A stretch of DNA of 64,000 bases from Chitinophaga rupis (GTDB lineage: Bacteria > Bacteroidota > Bacteroidia > Chitinophagales > Chitinophagaceae): the NCBI RefSeq assembly GCF_900109685.1, contig NZ_FOBB01000009.1:274659-338658 (forward strand), given 5' to 3'. How positions within the stretch are numbered: the first letter of the stretch is position 1; each line of letters starts with the position of its first letter. A program made the translations under genes and the position numbers. Positions 1 to 9,283 of the stretch are shown piece after piece. The notes beneath the pieces were generated by a model, which searched no databases, was not told the origin of the DNA, and saw only the letters and a list, made by a program, of their open reading frames with translations.

Positions 1-327
1 TTCAAGTCGCACCACCCGCTGGCCACGCCACCGGTGAAGCAGTATACCATGCACGATATTGAAACGCTGATCCACCATTTCCTCAATGTTAGCTGGGGCC
101 CGGTAATACCGGCCGGTGAGGCCATGAGCTGTATAGAAGCTACCAAAGGATGGAACGGCTATTATCTTACCAGCGATGGCAATACCTCGCCTTACCGTGT
201 AAGAGTACGCACACCCTCTTTCCCGCATATGCAAATGATCCCTTACATCGCCCGCAGCTATACGGTGGCAGATCTGCTATCTATACTGGGCGGGATGGAT
301 TATGTGCTGGCGGATATTGATAGATAA
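1..327 (+). CDS. nuoD: NADH-quinone oxidoreductase subunit D, C-terminal part
   Basis: Only the last 108 codons are in the window; the reading frame is open from base 1, so the 5' end lies outside. The visible protein matches the C-terminus of NuoD: the GPVIPAGEAMSCIEATKGWN stretch, the SDG...PYRVRVRTPSF segment, and the closing ILGGMDYVLADIDR that corresponds to the conserved end of the family. NuoD is a peripheral-arm subunit and helps form the quinone pocket of complex I, together with NuoB. It is the first gene of the nuo run here and is followed 9 bases later by nuoE. Whether it is fused to NuoC cannot be seen. Confidence 0.93.
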   Translation, partial: FKSHHPLATPPVKQYTMHDIETLIHHFLNVSWGPVIPAGEAMSCIEATKGWNGYYLTSDGNTSPYRVRVRTPSFPHMQMIPYIARSYTVADLLSILGGMDYVLADIDR

Positions 328-336
328 ACCGATACT

Positions 337-801
337 ATGTTAACACAAACAGAAATATCAAAAATAGAGCATGAGCTGCAGCAGGTGCCTGTAAAAAAAG
401 CGGCGGTAATAGAAGCATTGAAGATAGTGCAGCAGCAGCGCCGCTGGGTATCTGATGAGAACGTGGAAGATATTGCTGCGCTGTTAGGTATGAGTGCGGA
501 TGAAGTAGATAGCGTGGCTACCTTTTACAATCTCATTTTCCGGCAGCCGGTTGGCCGCCATGTGATCCTGGTATGTGACAGCATCAGCTGCTGGGTAATG
601 GGTTATGAGAATATCCGCAAAACGCTGATGGAGCTGTTGCAGATCAAATACGGGCAAACCACGCCGGATGGGCGTTTTACGCTGCTGCCCAATGCCTGCC
701 TGGGTACCTGTGATCATGCGCCGGCTTTAATGATAGACGAAGATCTTTACCGGGATCTGAATGGGAAAAATATCGGTGAGATACTGGATAAGTATGAATA
801 A
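337..801 (+). CDS. nuoE: NADH-quinone oxidoreductase subunit E (24 kDa, [2Fe-2S])
   Basis: A 154-residue thioredoxin-like ferredoxin of the complex I electron-input module. The four cluster ligands are visible as C80-x4-C85 and C121-x3-C125, the usual NuoE pattern for cluster N1a. The length is normal for the family. The ATG lies 9 bases after the nuoD stop, so the two are co-transcribed. The next gene, nuoF, is separated by 88 bases that hold a heptad-repeat hairpin. In the complex NuoE sits next to NuoF at the cytoplasmic tip of the peripheral arm. Confidence 0.96.
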   Translation: MLTQTEISKIEHELQQVPVKKAAVIEALKIVQQQRRWVSDENVEDIAALLGMSADEVDSVATFYNLIFRQPVGRHVILVCDSISCWVMGYENIRKTLMELLQIKYGQTTPDGRFTLLPNACLGTCDHAPALMIDEDLYRDLNGKNIGEILDKYE

Positions 802-803
802 AT

Positions 804-884
804 AGCTGGCAGTTGCCAGTGGGCCGTTTGCAGTCAGGCAAACGCTCATCGTGAACTGCCAGCTGGCAACTATAAACTGCAAAT
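804..884. repeat. Heptad-repeat hairpin element 1 (nuoE/nuoF gap)
   Basis: Almost all of the nuoE-nuoF gap consists of degenerate 7-nt units such as GCTGGCA, GTTGCCA and GTTTGCA on the left, and AACTGCC, AGCTGGC and AACTGCA on the right. The arms pair: 805-814 is the exact reverse complement of 854-863, and 812-819 of 863-870. The element lies inside an operon, so it is unlikely to be a full terminator. Its words are shared with the elements at 43132-43460 and 44251-44882. Confidence 0.8.
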
Positions 885-889
885 AAATT

Positions 890-2167
890 ATGGAGGCTCC
901 GCTTACATCGGATATTCAACCCGGCTTGTCGTTGGACCTCAGGGCTTATGAAGCTCTGGGGGGCTACCAGGCATTACGCAAAGCATTACAGCAAATGGCG
1001 CCGCAGGAGGTGACTGCGCTCATAAAAGAATCTAACCTGCGGGGCAGGGGCGGCGCAGGTTTCAGCACAGGTATGAAGTGGAGCTTTGTACCTATGAATG
1101 TAAAAGGTCCCAAATACCTGGTGGCAAATGCCGATGAAATGGAACCCGGTACTTTCAAAGACCGCTGGCTGCTGGAAGGTAATCCGCACCAGTTAATAGA
1201 AGGCATGATCCTCACGGCCTATGCTATACAGGCCACTACCTCATTTGTATTCCTGCGCTGGGCATATAAAGAAGCGGCACAGGTGATCCGCAAAGCGCTG
1301 AGTGAAGCATATGCTGCCGGTTATTTAGGCAACAATATCTTAGGAAAGGATTTTTCCCTGGAAATGCACCTGCACACCGGCGTAGGCCGCTATATGTGCG
1401 GGGAGGAAACCGCCCTGCTGAACTCACTGGAAGGCAAGCGCGCCGTACCCCGTGCCAAACCGCCTTTTCCGCAGATCAGCGGTTTGTTTGGCCATCCAAC
1501 CATCGTAAACAATGTAGAAACGCTTTGTTTCATTCCACATATAGTCAATAAAGGAGCCGCCTGGTTCCAGTCCCTGAGCCGTACCGGCGACGGGGGTACG
1601 AAAATATATGGTGTGAGCGGACGCGTAAATAAACCCGGCGCCTGGGAATTGCCCATGGGCGTAACTATGCGCGAACTATTGGAAGATTATGCCGGTGGTA
1701 TGCAAAACGGCTACCGTTTCCGCGGGGCTTTACCCGGCGGTGCATCCACGGATTTTTTAACAGCTGACCACCTGGATACTCCCATGGATTTTACCGCTGT
1801 AGCTGCAGCGGGCAGCCGCCTGGGCACAGGTACTATGGTGGTGCTGGACGACCAAACCTGTCCGGTGGGCTTTGTACATAACCTGGAGCATTTCTTTGCA
1901 CAGGAATCCTGCGGGTTTTGTACGCCCTGCCGGGAAGGTTTACCCTGGACCGAAAAAATATTGTATGCCCTGGAACAGGGGCATGGCACGGAAGAAGACC
2001 TGGTACAGCTGGAAATGCATACGCATTTGCTGGGACCGGGTAATACTTTTTGCGCGCTGGCCCCCGGCGCTATGGAACCATTGCAAAGCGCGCTGAAATA
2101 TTTCCGGGAAGATTTTGAACAGCATGTACACGAAAAAAAATGTCCCTATGGCAATCATACACATTGA
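890..2167 (+). CDS. nuoF: NADH-quinone oxidoreductase subunit F (51 kDa, NADH/FMN binding)
   Basis: A 425-residue NADH dehydrogenase subunit that oxidises NADH through FMN and passes electrons to [4Fe-4S] cluster N3. The glycine-rich RGRGGAGF loop (residues 51-58) marks the nucleotide site. GEETALLNSLEG (171-182) is a family signature. The N3 ligands are C341, C344, C347 and C388. The length is normal. The last 20 bases overlap the start of nuoG at 2148, which points to translational coupling. Starts further upstream are ruled out because the heptad-repeat element occupies the gap. Confidence 0.96.
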   Translation: MEAPLTSDIQPGLSLDLRAYEALGGYQALRKALQQMAPQEVTALIKESNLRGRGGAGFSTGMKWSFVPMNVKGPKYLVANADEMEPGTFKDRWLLEGNPHQLIEGMILTAYAIQATTSFVFLRWAYKEAAQVIRKALSEAYAAGYLGNNILGKDFSLEMHLHTGVGRYMCGEETALLNSLEGKRAVPRAKPPFPQISGLFGHPTIVNNVETLCFIPHIVNKGAAWFQSLSRTGDGGTKIYGVSGRVNKPGAWELPMGVTMRELLEDYAGGMQNGYRFRGALPGGASTDFLTADHLDTPMDFTAVAAAGSRLGTGTMVVLDDQTCPVGFVHNLEHFFAQESCGFCTPCREGLPWTEKILYALEQGHGTEEDLVQLEMHTHLLGPGNTFCALAPGAMEPLQSALKYFREDFEQHVHEKKCPYGNHTH

Positions 2168-4841
2168 TGGCAAGTCATACGAAGTAAAGGAAGGCAAGAA
2201 CCTGCTGGAAACCTGCCTGTCGCTGGGCCTGGACCTGCCTTATTTTTGCTGGCACCCGGCGCTGGGCTCTGTAGGCGCCTGCCGGCAATGCGCGGTAAAA
2301 TCATTTAAGGATGAAAAAGATACCAAAGGAAAGCTGATCATGTCCTGCATGGAGCCGGTAAAAGATCAGCTGCGTATATCCGTTAGCGATAAGGAAGCAG
2401 CTGCTTTCAGGGAGCAGGTAATAGGCTGGCTGATGACCAACCACCCGCATGACTGTGCTGTGTGTGACGAAGGCGGCTCCTGCCATTTGCAGGATATGAC
2501 GGTAATGACCGGGCATAGCTACCGCAACTATCATTTTTCCAAACGCACCTATAAAAATCAATACCTGGGTCCTTTCCTGAACCATGAAATGAACCGCTGC
2601 ATCCAGTGTTACCGTTGCGTGCGTTTTTATAAAGATTTTGCAGGCGGCAAGGACCTGGATGTTTTTGCCGCGCATAACCATGTATACTTTGGCCGTTATA
2701 AAGAGGGTACGCTGGAAAGTGAGTTCAGCGGCAACCTGGCTGAGGTCTGCCCTACGGGCGTGTTTACAGACAAAACACTCAAACAGCATTATACCCGCAA
2801 ATGGGATATGACCTATGCGCCCTCCATTTGCCAGGGCTGTGGCCTGGGCTGTAATATTATTGCCGGTGAGCGTTATGGTTCCTTACGGCAGATCAGCAGC
2901 CGCTATAACGGTGCCGTGAACGGCTATTTCCTTTGCGACCGCGGGCGTTATGGTTATGAGTTTGTGAACAGTGAGCGCCGCATACGGGAGGTGGCCATCC
3001 GCGGTCTTATGGATCATGCTATTGATCCCGGTGCTGCATTGCAATATTTACAGGACAAGCTTCCCCCCGGGCGCACTATTGGCATTGGTTCCCCGCGCGC
3101 TTCGCTGGAATCTAACTTTGTATTACAGCAGCTGGTAGGGGAAGATAATTTTTACCTGGGCATGTCAGATGCAGAACATGACCTGGCCACGCTGGCATTG
3201 AAAATATTAAAGAACGGGCCTGTGCGCACACCCTCCATGCAGGAGGCAGCTACTGCAGATGCGGTGCTGATACTGGGTGAAGACCTGTTGAACACCGCGC
3301 CTATGATGGCCTTATCTGTTCGGCAGGCGGTACGTAAGCAACCCTTACAGGATGCTATGAACACCACGCATGTGCCGGCCTGGCAGGATGCGGCGGTGCG
3401 TGAAGCCATGCAGGATAAACACGGACCTTTTTATATATTGCATATACAACCCACCGGGCTGGATGAAATAGCCACCCGCACTTATCATACCGCCCCGGAT
3501 AACATTACCCGTATAGGCTTTGCCGTGAGCCAGCTATTAGGCGCTCCGGTAGCGGCTGTAAAAGACCTTTCGGAAGAGGAGCAGCAGCTGGCGCAGGCCA
3601 TTGCCGATGCATTACTGGCCGCAGAACGGCCTTTGATCATTGCCGGCTATGGCTGCGGCTGTGAAGGTACCATGCGGGAAGCCGCCAATATCAGCTGGGC
3701 ATTACAGCAAAAAGGCAAAGCAGCTATGCTGGTGCTTACTACACCGGAATGTAACAGCCTGGGCCTGGAAATGCTGGGCAGCCATCGCCTGGAAACTGCG
3801 GTGAATGCAGTACTGGACGGAGACATAGATACTGTTATTATCCTGGAAAATGACCTGTACCGGCGCTTAGACCGGCATATAGCAGACCAGTTCTTTCAGC
3901 ATTGTAAGGAAGTGGTATTGCTCGATCACCTGTACAATGCTACTGCAGAAAAAGCCACGGTATTATTGCCTGCCGGCACCTTTGCAGAATCAGACGGTAC
4001 GCTGGTGAATAATGAAGGCCGGGCGCAACGTTTCTTCCAGGTATTTGCAGGCAGCGGCGTGGTGCAGGAAAGCTGGCGCTGGTTATTACAGCTGGGCGCT
4101 GCTACTAATAATGCACGCTTAAAAAACCTGGTGTACCTCGATGATGTAACGCAGGCGCTGGCACGTTCAGCGGCCATCTTTGCAGGCATAGATCATTTAA
4201 CCCCACCGGCCGATTTTCGTATAGCCGGGCAAAAGATACCGCGGGAACCACACCGTTACAGCGGCCGCACAGCTATGCTGGCCAATGTAAATGTGAGCGA
4301 ACCCAAACCGCCGGAAGATGCGGATACGGCTTTGTCGTTCACCATGGAAGGTTACCGCGGGGAACCGCCATCCTCCATGATACCCTTCTTCTGGTGGCCG
4401 GGCTGGAACTCCGTGCAATCCATCAACAAATTCCAGACAGAGGTAGGCTGCTCTTTGCACGACGGGGATTCGGGCAAGCGGCTGATAGAGCCCAAAGCTA
4501 ACGGGCAGGCGCCTTATTTTTCCTATTCACCGGACAATTTTGTTCCGCTGGCCGGGCATTTAATGCTGGTGCCTTTATACCACATTTTCGGATCAGAAGA
4601 GTTGAGCGTACATACGCCTGCAGTGGCAGAACGTATGCCGGCGCCTTACATTTTGCTGAATCCGGAAGATGCGCAGCGTTACCAGGTAGTGGAATCGCAT
4701 CAGCTGCAGCTATCGGTTAACGGGCATCCATATACGTTTACGGTAAAAACCGATGCCAGGCTGCATAAAGGCATGGCCGGGATACCGGTAGGTTTGCCGG
4801 GGATAGATGTAGTTGGGGTGCCGGTGCTTGCGAAATTATAG
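2148..4841 (+). CDS. nuoG: NADH-quinone oxidoreductase subunit G (75 kDa, iron-sulfur)
   Basis: An 897-residue peripheral-arm subunit. The open frame begins at 2115, but the ATG at 2148 is preferred because the ferredoxin fold starts at MAIIHIDGKSYEV. Cluster ligands are all present: C34, C45, C48 and C67 for the [2Fe-2S] N1b; H99, C103, C106 and C112 for N5; C151, C154, C157 and C201 for N4. C228-x2-C231-x3-C235-x27-C263 fits exactly the N7 motif, which only some bacteria have. The rest is a degenerate molybdopterin-oxidoreductase domain. It overlaps nuoF by 20 bases and is followed by nuoH after 22. Confidence 0.95.
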   Translation: MAIIHIDGKSYEVKEGKNLLETCLSLGLDLPYFCWHPALGSVGACRQCAVKSFKDEKDTKGKLIMSCMEPVKDQLRISVSDKEAAAFREQVIGWLMTNHPHDCAVCDEGGSCHLQDMTVMTGHSYRNYHFSKRTYKNQYLGPFLNHEMNRCIQCYRCVRFYKDFAGGKDLDVFAAHNHVYFGRYKEGTLESEFSGNLAEVCPTGVFTDKTLKQHYTRKWDMTYAPSICQGCGLGCNIIAGERYGSLRQISSRYNGAVNGYFLCDRGRYGYEFVNSERRIREVAIRGLMDHAIDPGAALQYLQDKLPPGRTIGIGSPRASLESNFVLQQLVGEDNFYLGMSDAEHDLATLALKILKNGPVRTPSMQEAATADAVLILGEDLLNTAPMMALSVRQAVRKQPLQDAMNTTHVPAWQDAAVREAMQDKHGPFYILHIQPTGLDEIATRTYHTAPDNITRIGFAVSQLLGAPVAAVKDLSEEEQQLAQAIADALLAAERPLIIAGYGCGCEGTMREAANISWALQQKGKAAMLVLTTPECNSLGLEMLGSHRLETAVNAVLDGDIDTVIILENDLYRRLDRHIADQFFQHCKEVVLLDHLYNATAEKATVLLPAGTFAESDGTLVNNEGRAQRFFQVFAGSGVVQESWRWLLQLGAATNNARLKNLVYLDDVTQALARSAAIFAGIDHLTPPADFRIAGQKIPREPHRYSGRTAMLANVNVSEPKPPEDADTALSFTMEGYRGEPPSSMIPFFWWPGWNSVQSINKFQTEVGCSLHDGDSGKRLIEPKANGQAPYFSYSPDNFVPLAGHLMLVPLYHIFGSEELSVHTPAVAERMPAPYILLNPEDAQRYQVVESHQLQLSVNGHPYTFTVKTDARLHKGMAGIPVGLPGIDVVGVPVLAKL

Positions 4842-4863
4842 ATGAGCTTCAAAAACATTTTTT

Positions 4864-5814
4864 ATGAGTGCTGGTCATTATTGGTTAGTTATTGGTGGCG
4901 TACTGTTCGTGATCCTGAACACAGCAGCCGGTTTAATATGGCTGGAACGCAGGATGCTGGCCCTGTGGCAGGACAGATACGGGCCTAACCGCGCCGGGCC
5001 TTTTGGGCTGTTCATTGTGCTGGCAGATACCATCAAGCTTTTCTTTAAGGAGGATTGGATTCCGCCTTTTGCGGATAAAGTGGTGTTTGTATTTGCGCCG
5101 GCAGTAGTAGTGGCCAGTGTGCTGTTAAGCTTTACTATTATACCGTTTGCACCCAATGTGGTGGTGGCGGATTTTAATGTAGGGGTATTATTCTTCCTGG
5201 CCATGTCGTCCATGGGTGTGTACAGCATTGTGCTGGGCGGCTGGGCCTCCAATAATAAGTATGCTTTGCTGGGCGCTATGCGTGGCGCTTCGCAAATGAT
5301 CAGCTATGAAGTTTTTATGGGCCTGTCCCTGATGGGCGTGGTTATCATGAGTGGTTCCTTTAACCTCAGTGAGATCGTAGCAGCGCAAAAGAACGGCTGG
5401 TTCATCCTGCCGCAATGTGTAGGCTTTTTTATTTTCCTGATTGCGGGTATTGCGGAAACACACCGCCTGCCCTTTGATATACCGGAAGCGGAAAGTGAGC
5501 TGGTGGCGGGCTTTCACTCGGAGTATTCCGGTATGAAGTTCGGTATGTTTTTCATAGGGGAGTATATGGGAATCACGCTGATCTCCTCCATGGTGGTAAC
5601 ATTATATTTCGGTGGCTGGCTGGGACCTGCTTTTCTTCCGCCAGTGATCTGGTTTGTATTAAAAACGTTTGTGTTTATTATGCTGTTCATCCTGTTAAGG
5701 GCGTCTATGCCACGTCCGCGGTATGATCAGCTGATGGAATACGGATGGAAGATCTTATTTCCGTTGTCACTGGTAAACCTGTTGATAACGGCTGCTATTA
5801 AATTACTCATCTGA
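4864..5814 (+). CDS. nuoH: NADH-quinone oxidoreductase subunit H (membrane)
   Basis: A 316-residue polytopic membrane protein at the junction between the membrane and peripheral arms, forming part of the quinone chamber. The signature WLERRMLALWQDRYGPNRAG (residues ~26-45) and the RLPFDIPEAESELVAGFHSEYSGMKF region (cytoplasmic acidic loop) are both intact. The C-terminal RASMPRPRYDQLM segment is also typical. Length is normal for the family. Its stop is followed immediately by heptad-repeat element 2. Confidence 0.96.
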   Translation: MSAGHYWLVIGGVLFVILNTAAGLIWLERRMLALWQDRYGPNRAGPFGLFIVLADTIKLFFKEDWIPPFADKVVFVFAPAVVVASVLLSFTIIPFAPNVVVADFNVGVLFFLAMSSMGVYSIVLGGWASNNKYALLGAMRGASQMISYEVFMGLSLMGVVIMSGSFNLSEIVAAQKNGWFILPQCVGFFIFLIAGIAETHRLPFDIPEAESELVAGFHSEYSGMKFGMFFIGEYMGITLISSMVVTLYFGGWLGPAFLPPVIWFVLKTFVFIMLFILLRASMPRPRYDQLMEYGWKILFPLSLVNLLITAAIKLLI

Positions 5815-5909
5815 TTTCAGATTTGAGATTTACGATTTACGATTTGAATGCGTTATGCTCCATTCGTCGTTCTTCTAAATCTAAAATCTAAGATCTAAAA
5901 TCTAAAACT
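5815..5909. repeat. Heptad-repeat hairpin element 2 (nuoH/nuoI gap)
   Basis: The element starts on the base after the nuoH stop and ends on the base before the nuoI ATG. Left arm 5815-5849 is five 7-mers (TTTCAGA, TTTGAGA, TTTACGA twice, TTTGAAT). Right arm 5875-5909 is five 7-mers (CTAAATC, TAAAATC, TAAGATC, TAAAATC, TAAAACT) of complementary word. The loop at 5846-5875 is 30 nt and differs at only two positions from the loop of element 3 at 6463-6492. Confidence 0.85.
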
Positions 5910-6425
5910 ATGTTTAGTCTGTTGCGCAGTATGTGGCTGGTTTTCCTGCACATGTTCCATAAAAGGGAAACCTACCAGTATCCTGAGGAAAGAGCGCCGC
6001 TGCCGGCCCGCTGGCGGGGCCGCATAGCCCTTACCCGCGATCCTGATGGAGGTGAGCGCTGTGTGGGCTGTTACTTATGCGCGGCGGCCTGCCCGGTGGA
6101 TTGTATTTCGCTGCAGGCAACGGAAGATGAGCACGGGCGGCGTTACCCGGAATTTTTCAGGATCAATTTTTCGCGCTGCATCTTTTGCGGTTTTTGTGAA
6201 GAGGCCTGTCCTACCTACGCCATACAACTGTTACCTGATTTTGAAATGGCGGAATATAACCGCCAGAACCTGGTGTATGAAAAGGAAAACCTGCTGATCA
6301 ACAGCGAGGGTAAATACCCGGGTTATAATTATTACAGGGTGGCCGGCATGGCAATAGATGGCAAAGCAAAAGGCGAAGCCGAACATGAAGAGCCGCCGGT
6401 AGATATCAAGAGCTTATTACCGTAA
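5910..6425 (+). CDS. nuoI: NADH-quinone oxidoreductase subunit I (2x[4Fe-4S])
   Basis: A 171-residue ferredoxin-like subunit that carries clusters N6a and N6b and links NuoG to NuoB. Two classic CxxCxxCxxxC(P) motifs are present: C51, C54, C57, C61 (CVGCYLCAAACP) and C90, C93, C96, C100 (CIFCGFCEEACP). The N-terminal helix (MWLVFLHMFHKRETYQYPEE) is as expected. Heptad-repeat elements lie on both sides of the gene, with almost identical loops. Confidence 0.96.
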   Translation: MFSLLRSMWLVFLHMFHKRETYQYPEERAPLPARWRGRIALTRDPDGGERCVGCYLCAAACPVDCISLQATEDEHGRRYPEFFRINFSRCIFCGFCEEACPTYAIQLLPDFEMAEYNRQNLVYEKENLLINSEGKYPGYNYYRVAGMAIDGKAKGEAEHEEPPVDIKSLLP

Positions 6426-6431
6426 GAAGGA

Positions 6432-6528
6432 TCTTAGATTTTAGATTTACGATTTACGATTTGAATGTGTTATGCTCCATTCATCGTTCTTCAAAAAATC
6501 TAAGATCTAAAATCGTAAATCGTAAATC
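6432..6528. repeat. Heptad-repeat hairpin element 3 (nuoI/nuoJ gap)
   Basis: Left arm 6432-6466 contains TCTTAGA, TTTTAGA, TTTACGA twice and TTTGAAT. Right arm 6494-6528 contains AAAAATC, TAAGATC, TAAAATC and GTAAATC twice, ending two bases before the nuoJ ATG. The 30-nt loop (6463-6492) is a near copy of the element 2 loop (two transitions), so the two elements share ancestry or are kept alike by gene conversion. Confidence 0.85.
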
Positions 6529-6530
6529 CC

Positions 6531-7058
6531 ATGGGCGTTTTCTTTTACATAACAGCGGCTATTGCTGTTTTCTCTACCGCGATGGTAGTAACGCGGTTCA
6601 ATATCATGCATGCATTGCTGTACCTGATCGTGTCGCTGTTGTCGGTAGCGGTGATCTTTTACCTGTATGGCGCGCCTTATATGGCCTCACTTGAAATCAT
6701 TGTGTATGCCGGCGCTATTATGGTGCTGATCATCTTTTTTGTAATGATGCTGAACCTGGGACCGGAAAGCACGCGTTTAGAAAAGCAGTGGTTAAAGCCT
6801 GGTATGTGGATGGTGCCCGCCTTGTTTTGCGTAATACTGCTGGGGGAGCTGGTGTATCTGATCGCGCAAAATCATACGCCCGTTACCGGTATTAAGGAAG
6901 TACCGCCTAAAGCGGTGGGCCGTAGCTTGTTCGGGCCTTATATACTGGCCGTGGAGCTTAGCGCTATGCTGCTGATGGCGGGCATTGTGGGCGCATATCA
7001 TTTAGGCCGGCAGCAACCAAAAACCTTACACCGTTTTCTTCAAAGCAAACCATCATGA
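6531..7058 (+). CDS. nuoJ: NADH-quinone oxidoreductase subunit J (membrane)
   Basis: A 175-residue membrane subunit with five predicted hydrophobic segments. The conserved ASLEIIVYAGAIMVLIIFFVMMLNL stretch (about residues 52-76), the pi-bulge transmembrane helix characteristic of NuoJ/ND6, is present. The ATG follows element 3 by two bases. The gene overlaps nuoK by four bases (ATGA), a typical translational-coupling junction. Confidence 0.95.
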   Translation: MGVFFYITAAIAVFSTAMVVTRFNIMHALLYLIVSLLSVAVIFYLYGAPYMASLEIIVYAGAIMVLIIFFVMMLNLGPESTRLEKQWLKPGMWMVPALFCVILLGELVYLIAQNHTPVTGIKEVPPKAVGRSLFGPYILAVELSAMLLMAGIVGAYHLGRQQPKTLHRFLQSKPS

Positions 7059-7363
7059 ATATTCATCCAACAACTGCAGGCATGACACTGGCCGGGATCC
7101 TCTTTGTGCTGGGGCTTATCAGTATGCTGATACGCCGTAACATGATCTTTATGCTGCTGTCGGTAGAGATTATGCTGAATGCGGCGGGGCTGGCCTTTAT
7201 AGTGGCTTCCTCACACTGGGCGCAGCCGGACGGGCAGGTAATGTTCATGTTCATTCTGTCAATGGCTGCTGCAGAAGTATCTGTGGGGCTGGCGCTGATC
7301 CTGCAGCTCTATCACCAGCTAAAATCACTGGATAGTGATGAAGCCAGCAGGATGAAGGGATAA
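7055..7363 (+). CDS. nuoK: NADH-quinone oxidoreductase subunit K (membrane)
   Basis: A 102-residue, three-helix membrane subunit (ND4L family). The buried glutamates of the proton path are visible in LLSVEIMLNAAGLAFI and in the helix AAAEVSVGLALILQLY. Length matches the family norm. The start overlaps the nuoJ stop by four bases. A 30-base gap without a heptad-repeat element separates it from nuoL. Confidence 0.95.
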   Translation: MNIHPTTAGMTLAGILFVLGLISMLIRRNMIFMLLSVEIMLNAAGLAFIVASSHWAQPDGQVMFMFILSMAAAEVSVGLALILQLYHQLKSLDSDEASRMKG

Positions 7364-7393
7364 AAAGTACAACAAATCATAAATCATTGTTTT

Positions 7394-9283
7394 ATGCTTT
7401 TCCTCATACCGGCATTGCCATTCTTTTCTGCCCTGGTACTTATACTGGCCGGGCGCTCCCTGAACAAGGCGGCGGTTTCTGTGATTGCCTGCGGCAGTAT
7501 GGGAATAGCGGCGGCTATTACATTGGTGTTGGGATTACCGTTCCTGCAATCCGGTGAGCATATTATAGTACAGCACTTATGGACCTGGATGCAGGCCGGT
7601 TCCTTCACCGCGGGTATTGACCTGCGGCTGGATGCCTTATCGCTGGCCTTTGTATTTGTGATCACGTTTGTAGGTTTTCTTATTCATGTATATTCTACCG
7701 GGTACATGGCAGAGGATGCGGATTACAGCCGCTTTTTTGCCTGTATGAACCTGTTTGTAGGCGCTATGCTGCTGCTGGTGCTGGCGGATAATTTATTGCT
7801 GTTATACTTTGGCTGGGAAGGTGTTGGTTTGTGCAGTTACCTGCTGATAGGTTTCTGGTATAAGGATCCTGCCAATGGATATGCGGCCCGCAAAGCCTTT
7901 ATTGTAACACGGGTGGGCGATACTGCCATGGCCATTGCCCTGTTCATGTTATTCCAGTACACCGGTACTTTACAGATACAACAGATCCTGGATCAGGCCC
8001 CACAGCTATGGGCTGCGGGTAACAGCACCATTGTATTGATCGCTTTTTTGTTATTAGGCGGCGCAGTGGGCAAGTCGGCACAATTGCCGCTGCAAACCTG
8101 GTTGCCGGATGCTATGGCCGGCCCTACACCGGTAAGCGCATTGATACATGCAGCTACCATGGTCACTGCGGGCGTGTACCTGATTGCACGTACACATGTA
8201 TTGTTTGAGCTGGCCCCGGCTGCACAAACCGGGGTAGCCGTTATTGGCGCAGTTACTTTATTACTGGCGGGCTGCAGCGCATTGGTGCAAACAGATATTA
8301 AACGGGTGCTGGCCTATTCCACCATCAGTCAGATAGGGTATATGTTCCTGGCGCTGGGCGTAGGGGCCTGGTCGGCCGCTATTTTCCATTTTGTAACACA
8401 TGCATTTTTTAAAGCCTTGTTGTTCATGGGCGCAGGCGCGGTGATCGTAGCCATGCATCATGAGCAGGATATGTTTAAAATGGGCGGGCTGCGTAAACAG
8501 CTGCCGGCGGTGTTCTGGGTATTTTTAATTGGTTCAGCCTCGCTGTCGGCCATCCCTTTTATTACATCCGGCTTTTATAGTAAAGATCAGATCGTGTGGC
8601 TGGCATGGTCCTCCGTGCACGGACATACGTTTTACTGGATTGCTGCTATTACCGGCGCTTTCCTTACAGCTATGTACACTTTCCGCATGGTGTTCCTCAC
8701 CTTTTACGGGCCTAAAGCATCGCACCACACGCCGCATGCACCGGGCAACAGCATGATGATACCGCTGTACATACTGGCGCTGTGCAGCACCCTGGCCGGT
8801 TTTGTGGAGCTGCCGCATACCATGGGACATGTAACACTGTTCAGTGACTGGCTGCAGCATATATTACCGGCCGTGCAGCTGCAGCAGGAATCTACTGCGC
8901 TGGAATGGACCTCACAGCTGCTGGCTGCGGGACTTACCTTCCTGGGTATTTACATTGCCTGGGTATGGGTAATAGAAAGGCCGGATGGCATGCTGCGTTT
9001 TTCGCAAATGCCTTTTATGCGCTGGCTGCGCAAATTATGGTTCAGCGGCTGGGCCTTTGATGCCCTGTATGATGAAATGCTGGTACATCCTTTTGTGCGT
9101 ACGGCCCGCATGAACCGCCGCGATATGATAGACCGCATCTATACTACGCTGGCCCGTATCACGGAGTGGTTACATAATATGCTGGCCCGCACGCAAAGCG
9201 GCCTTCTGCGCTGGTATATTATGGGCGTAGTGCTGGGCGCTGTGGTGATATTAAGCGTGCTGATATGGCGTGTATATGTATAA
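7394..9283 (+). CDS. nuoL: NADH-quinone oxidoreductase subunit L (antiporter-like)
   Basis: A 629-residue antiporter-like membrane subunit (ND5 family) at the distal end of the membrane arm. Signatures include LLLYFGWEGVGLCSYLLIGFWY with the key glutamate, KSAQLPLQTWLPDAMAGPTPVSALIHAATMVTAGVYL, and the lysine helix SALVQTDIKRVLAYSTISQIGYM. The C-terminal part contains the long lateral helix region. Length is normal. The gap to nuoM is exactly 42 bases, all of it heptad repeat. Confidence 0.96.
   Translation: MLFLIPALPFFSALVLILAGRSLNKAAVSVIACGSMGIAAAITLVLGLPFLQSGEHIIVQHLWTWMQAGSFTAGIDLRLDALSLAFVFVITFVGFLIHVYSTGYMAEDADYSRFFACMNLFVGAMLLLVLADNLLLLYFGWEGVGLCSYLLIGFWYKDPANGYAARKAFIVTRVGDTAMAIALFMLFQYTGTLQIQQILDQAPQLWAAGNSTIVLIAFLLLGGAVGKSAQLPLQTWLPDAMAGPTPVSALIHAATMVTAGVYLIARTHVLFELAPAAQTGVAVIGAVTLLLAGCSALVQTDIKRVLAYSTISQIGYMFLALGVGAWSAAIFHFVTHAFFKALLFMGAGAVIVAMHHEQDMFKMGGLRKQLPAVFWVFLIGSASLSAIPFITSGFYSKDQIVWLAWSSVHGHTFYWIAAITGAFLTAMYTFRMVFLTFYGPKASHHTPHAPGNSMMIPLYILALCSTLAGFVELPHTMGHVTLFSDWLQHILPAVQLQQESTALEWTSQLLAAGLTFLGIYIAWVWVIERPDGMLRFSQMPFMRWLRKLWFSGWAFDALYDEMLVHPFVRTARMNRRDMIDRIYTTLARITEWLHNMLARTQSGLLRWYIMGVVLGAVVILSVLIWRVYV

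Noticed and set aside
2115..2147. Longer start for nuoG
   Set aside because: The 11 extra codons lie within the nuoF C-terminal coding sequence and add residues before a complete ferredoxin domain start.
5815..6528. Heptad hairpins as ordinary rho-independent terminators
   Set aside because: They lack GC-rich stems with T runs, lie inside the nuo operon, and have A/T-rich arms of fixed 7-nt period. The element at 36920 is an exception because a true terminator is nested in it.
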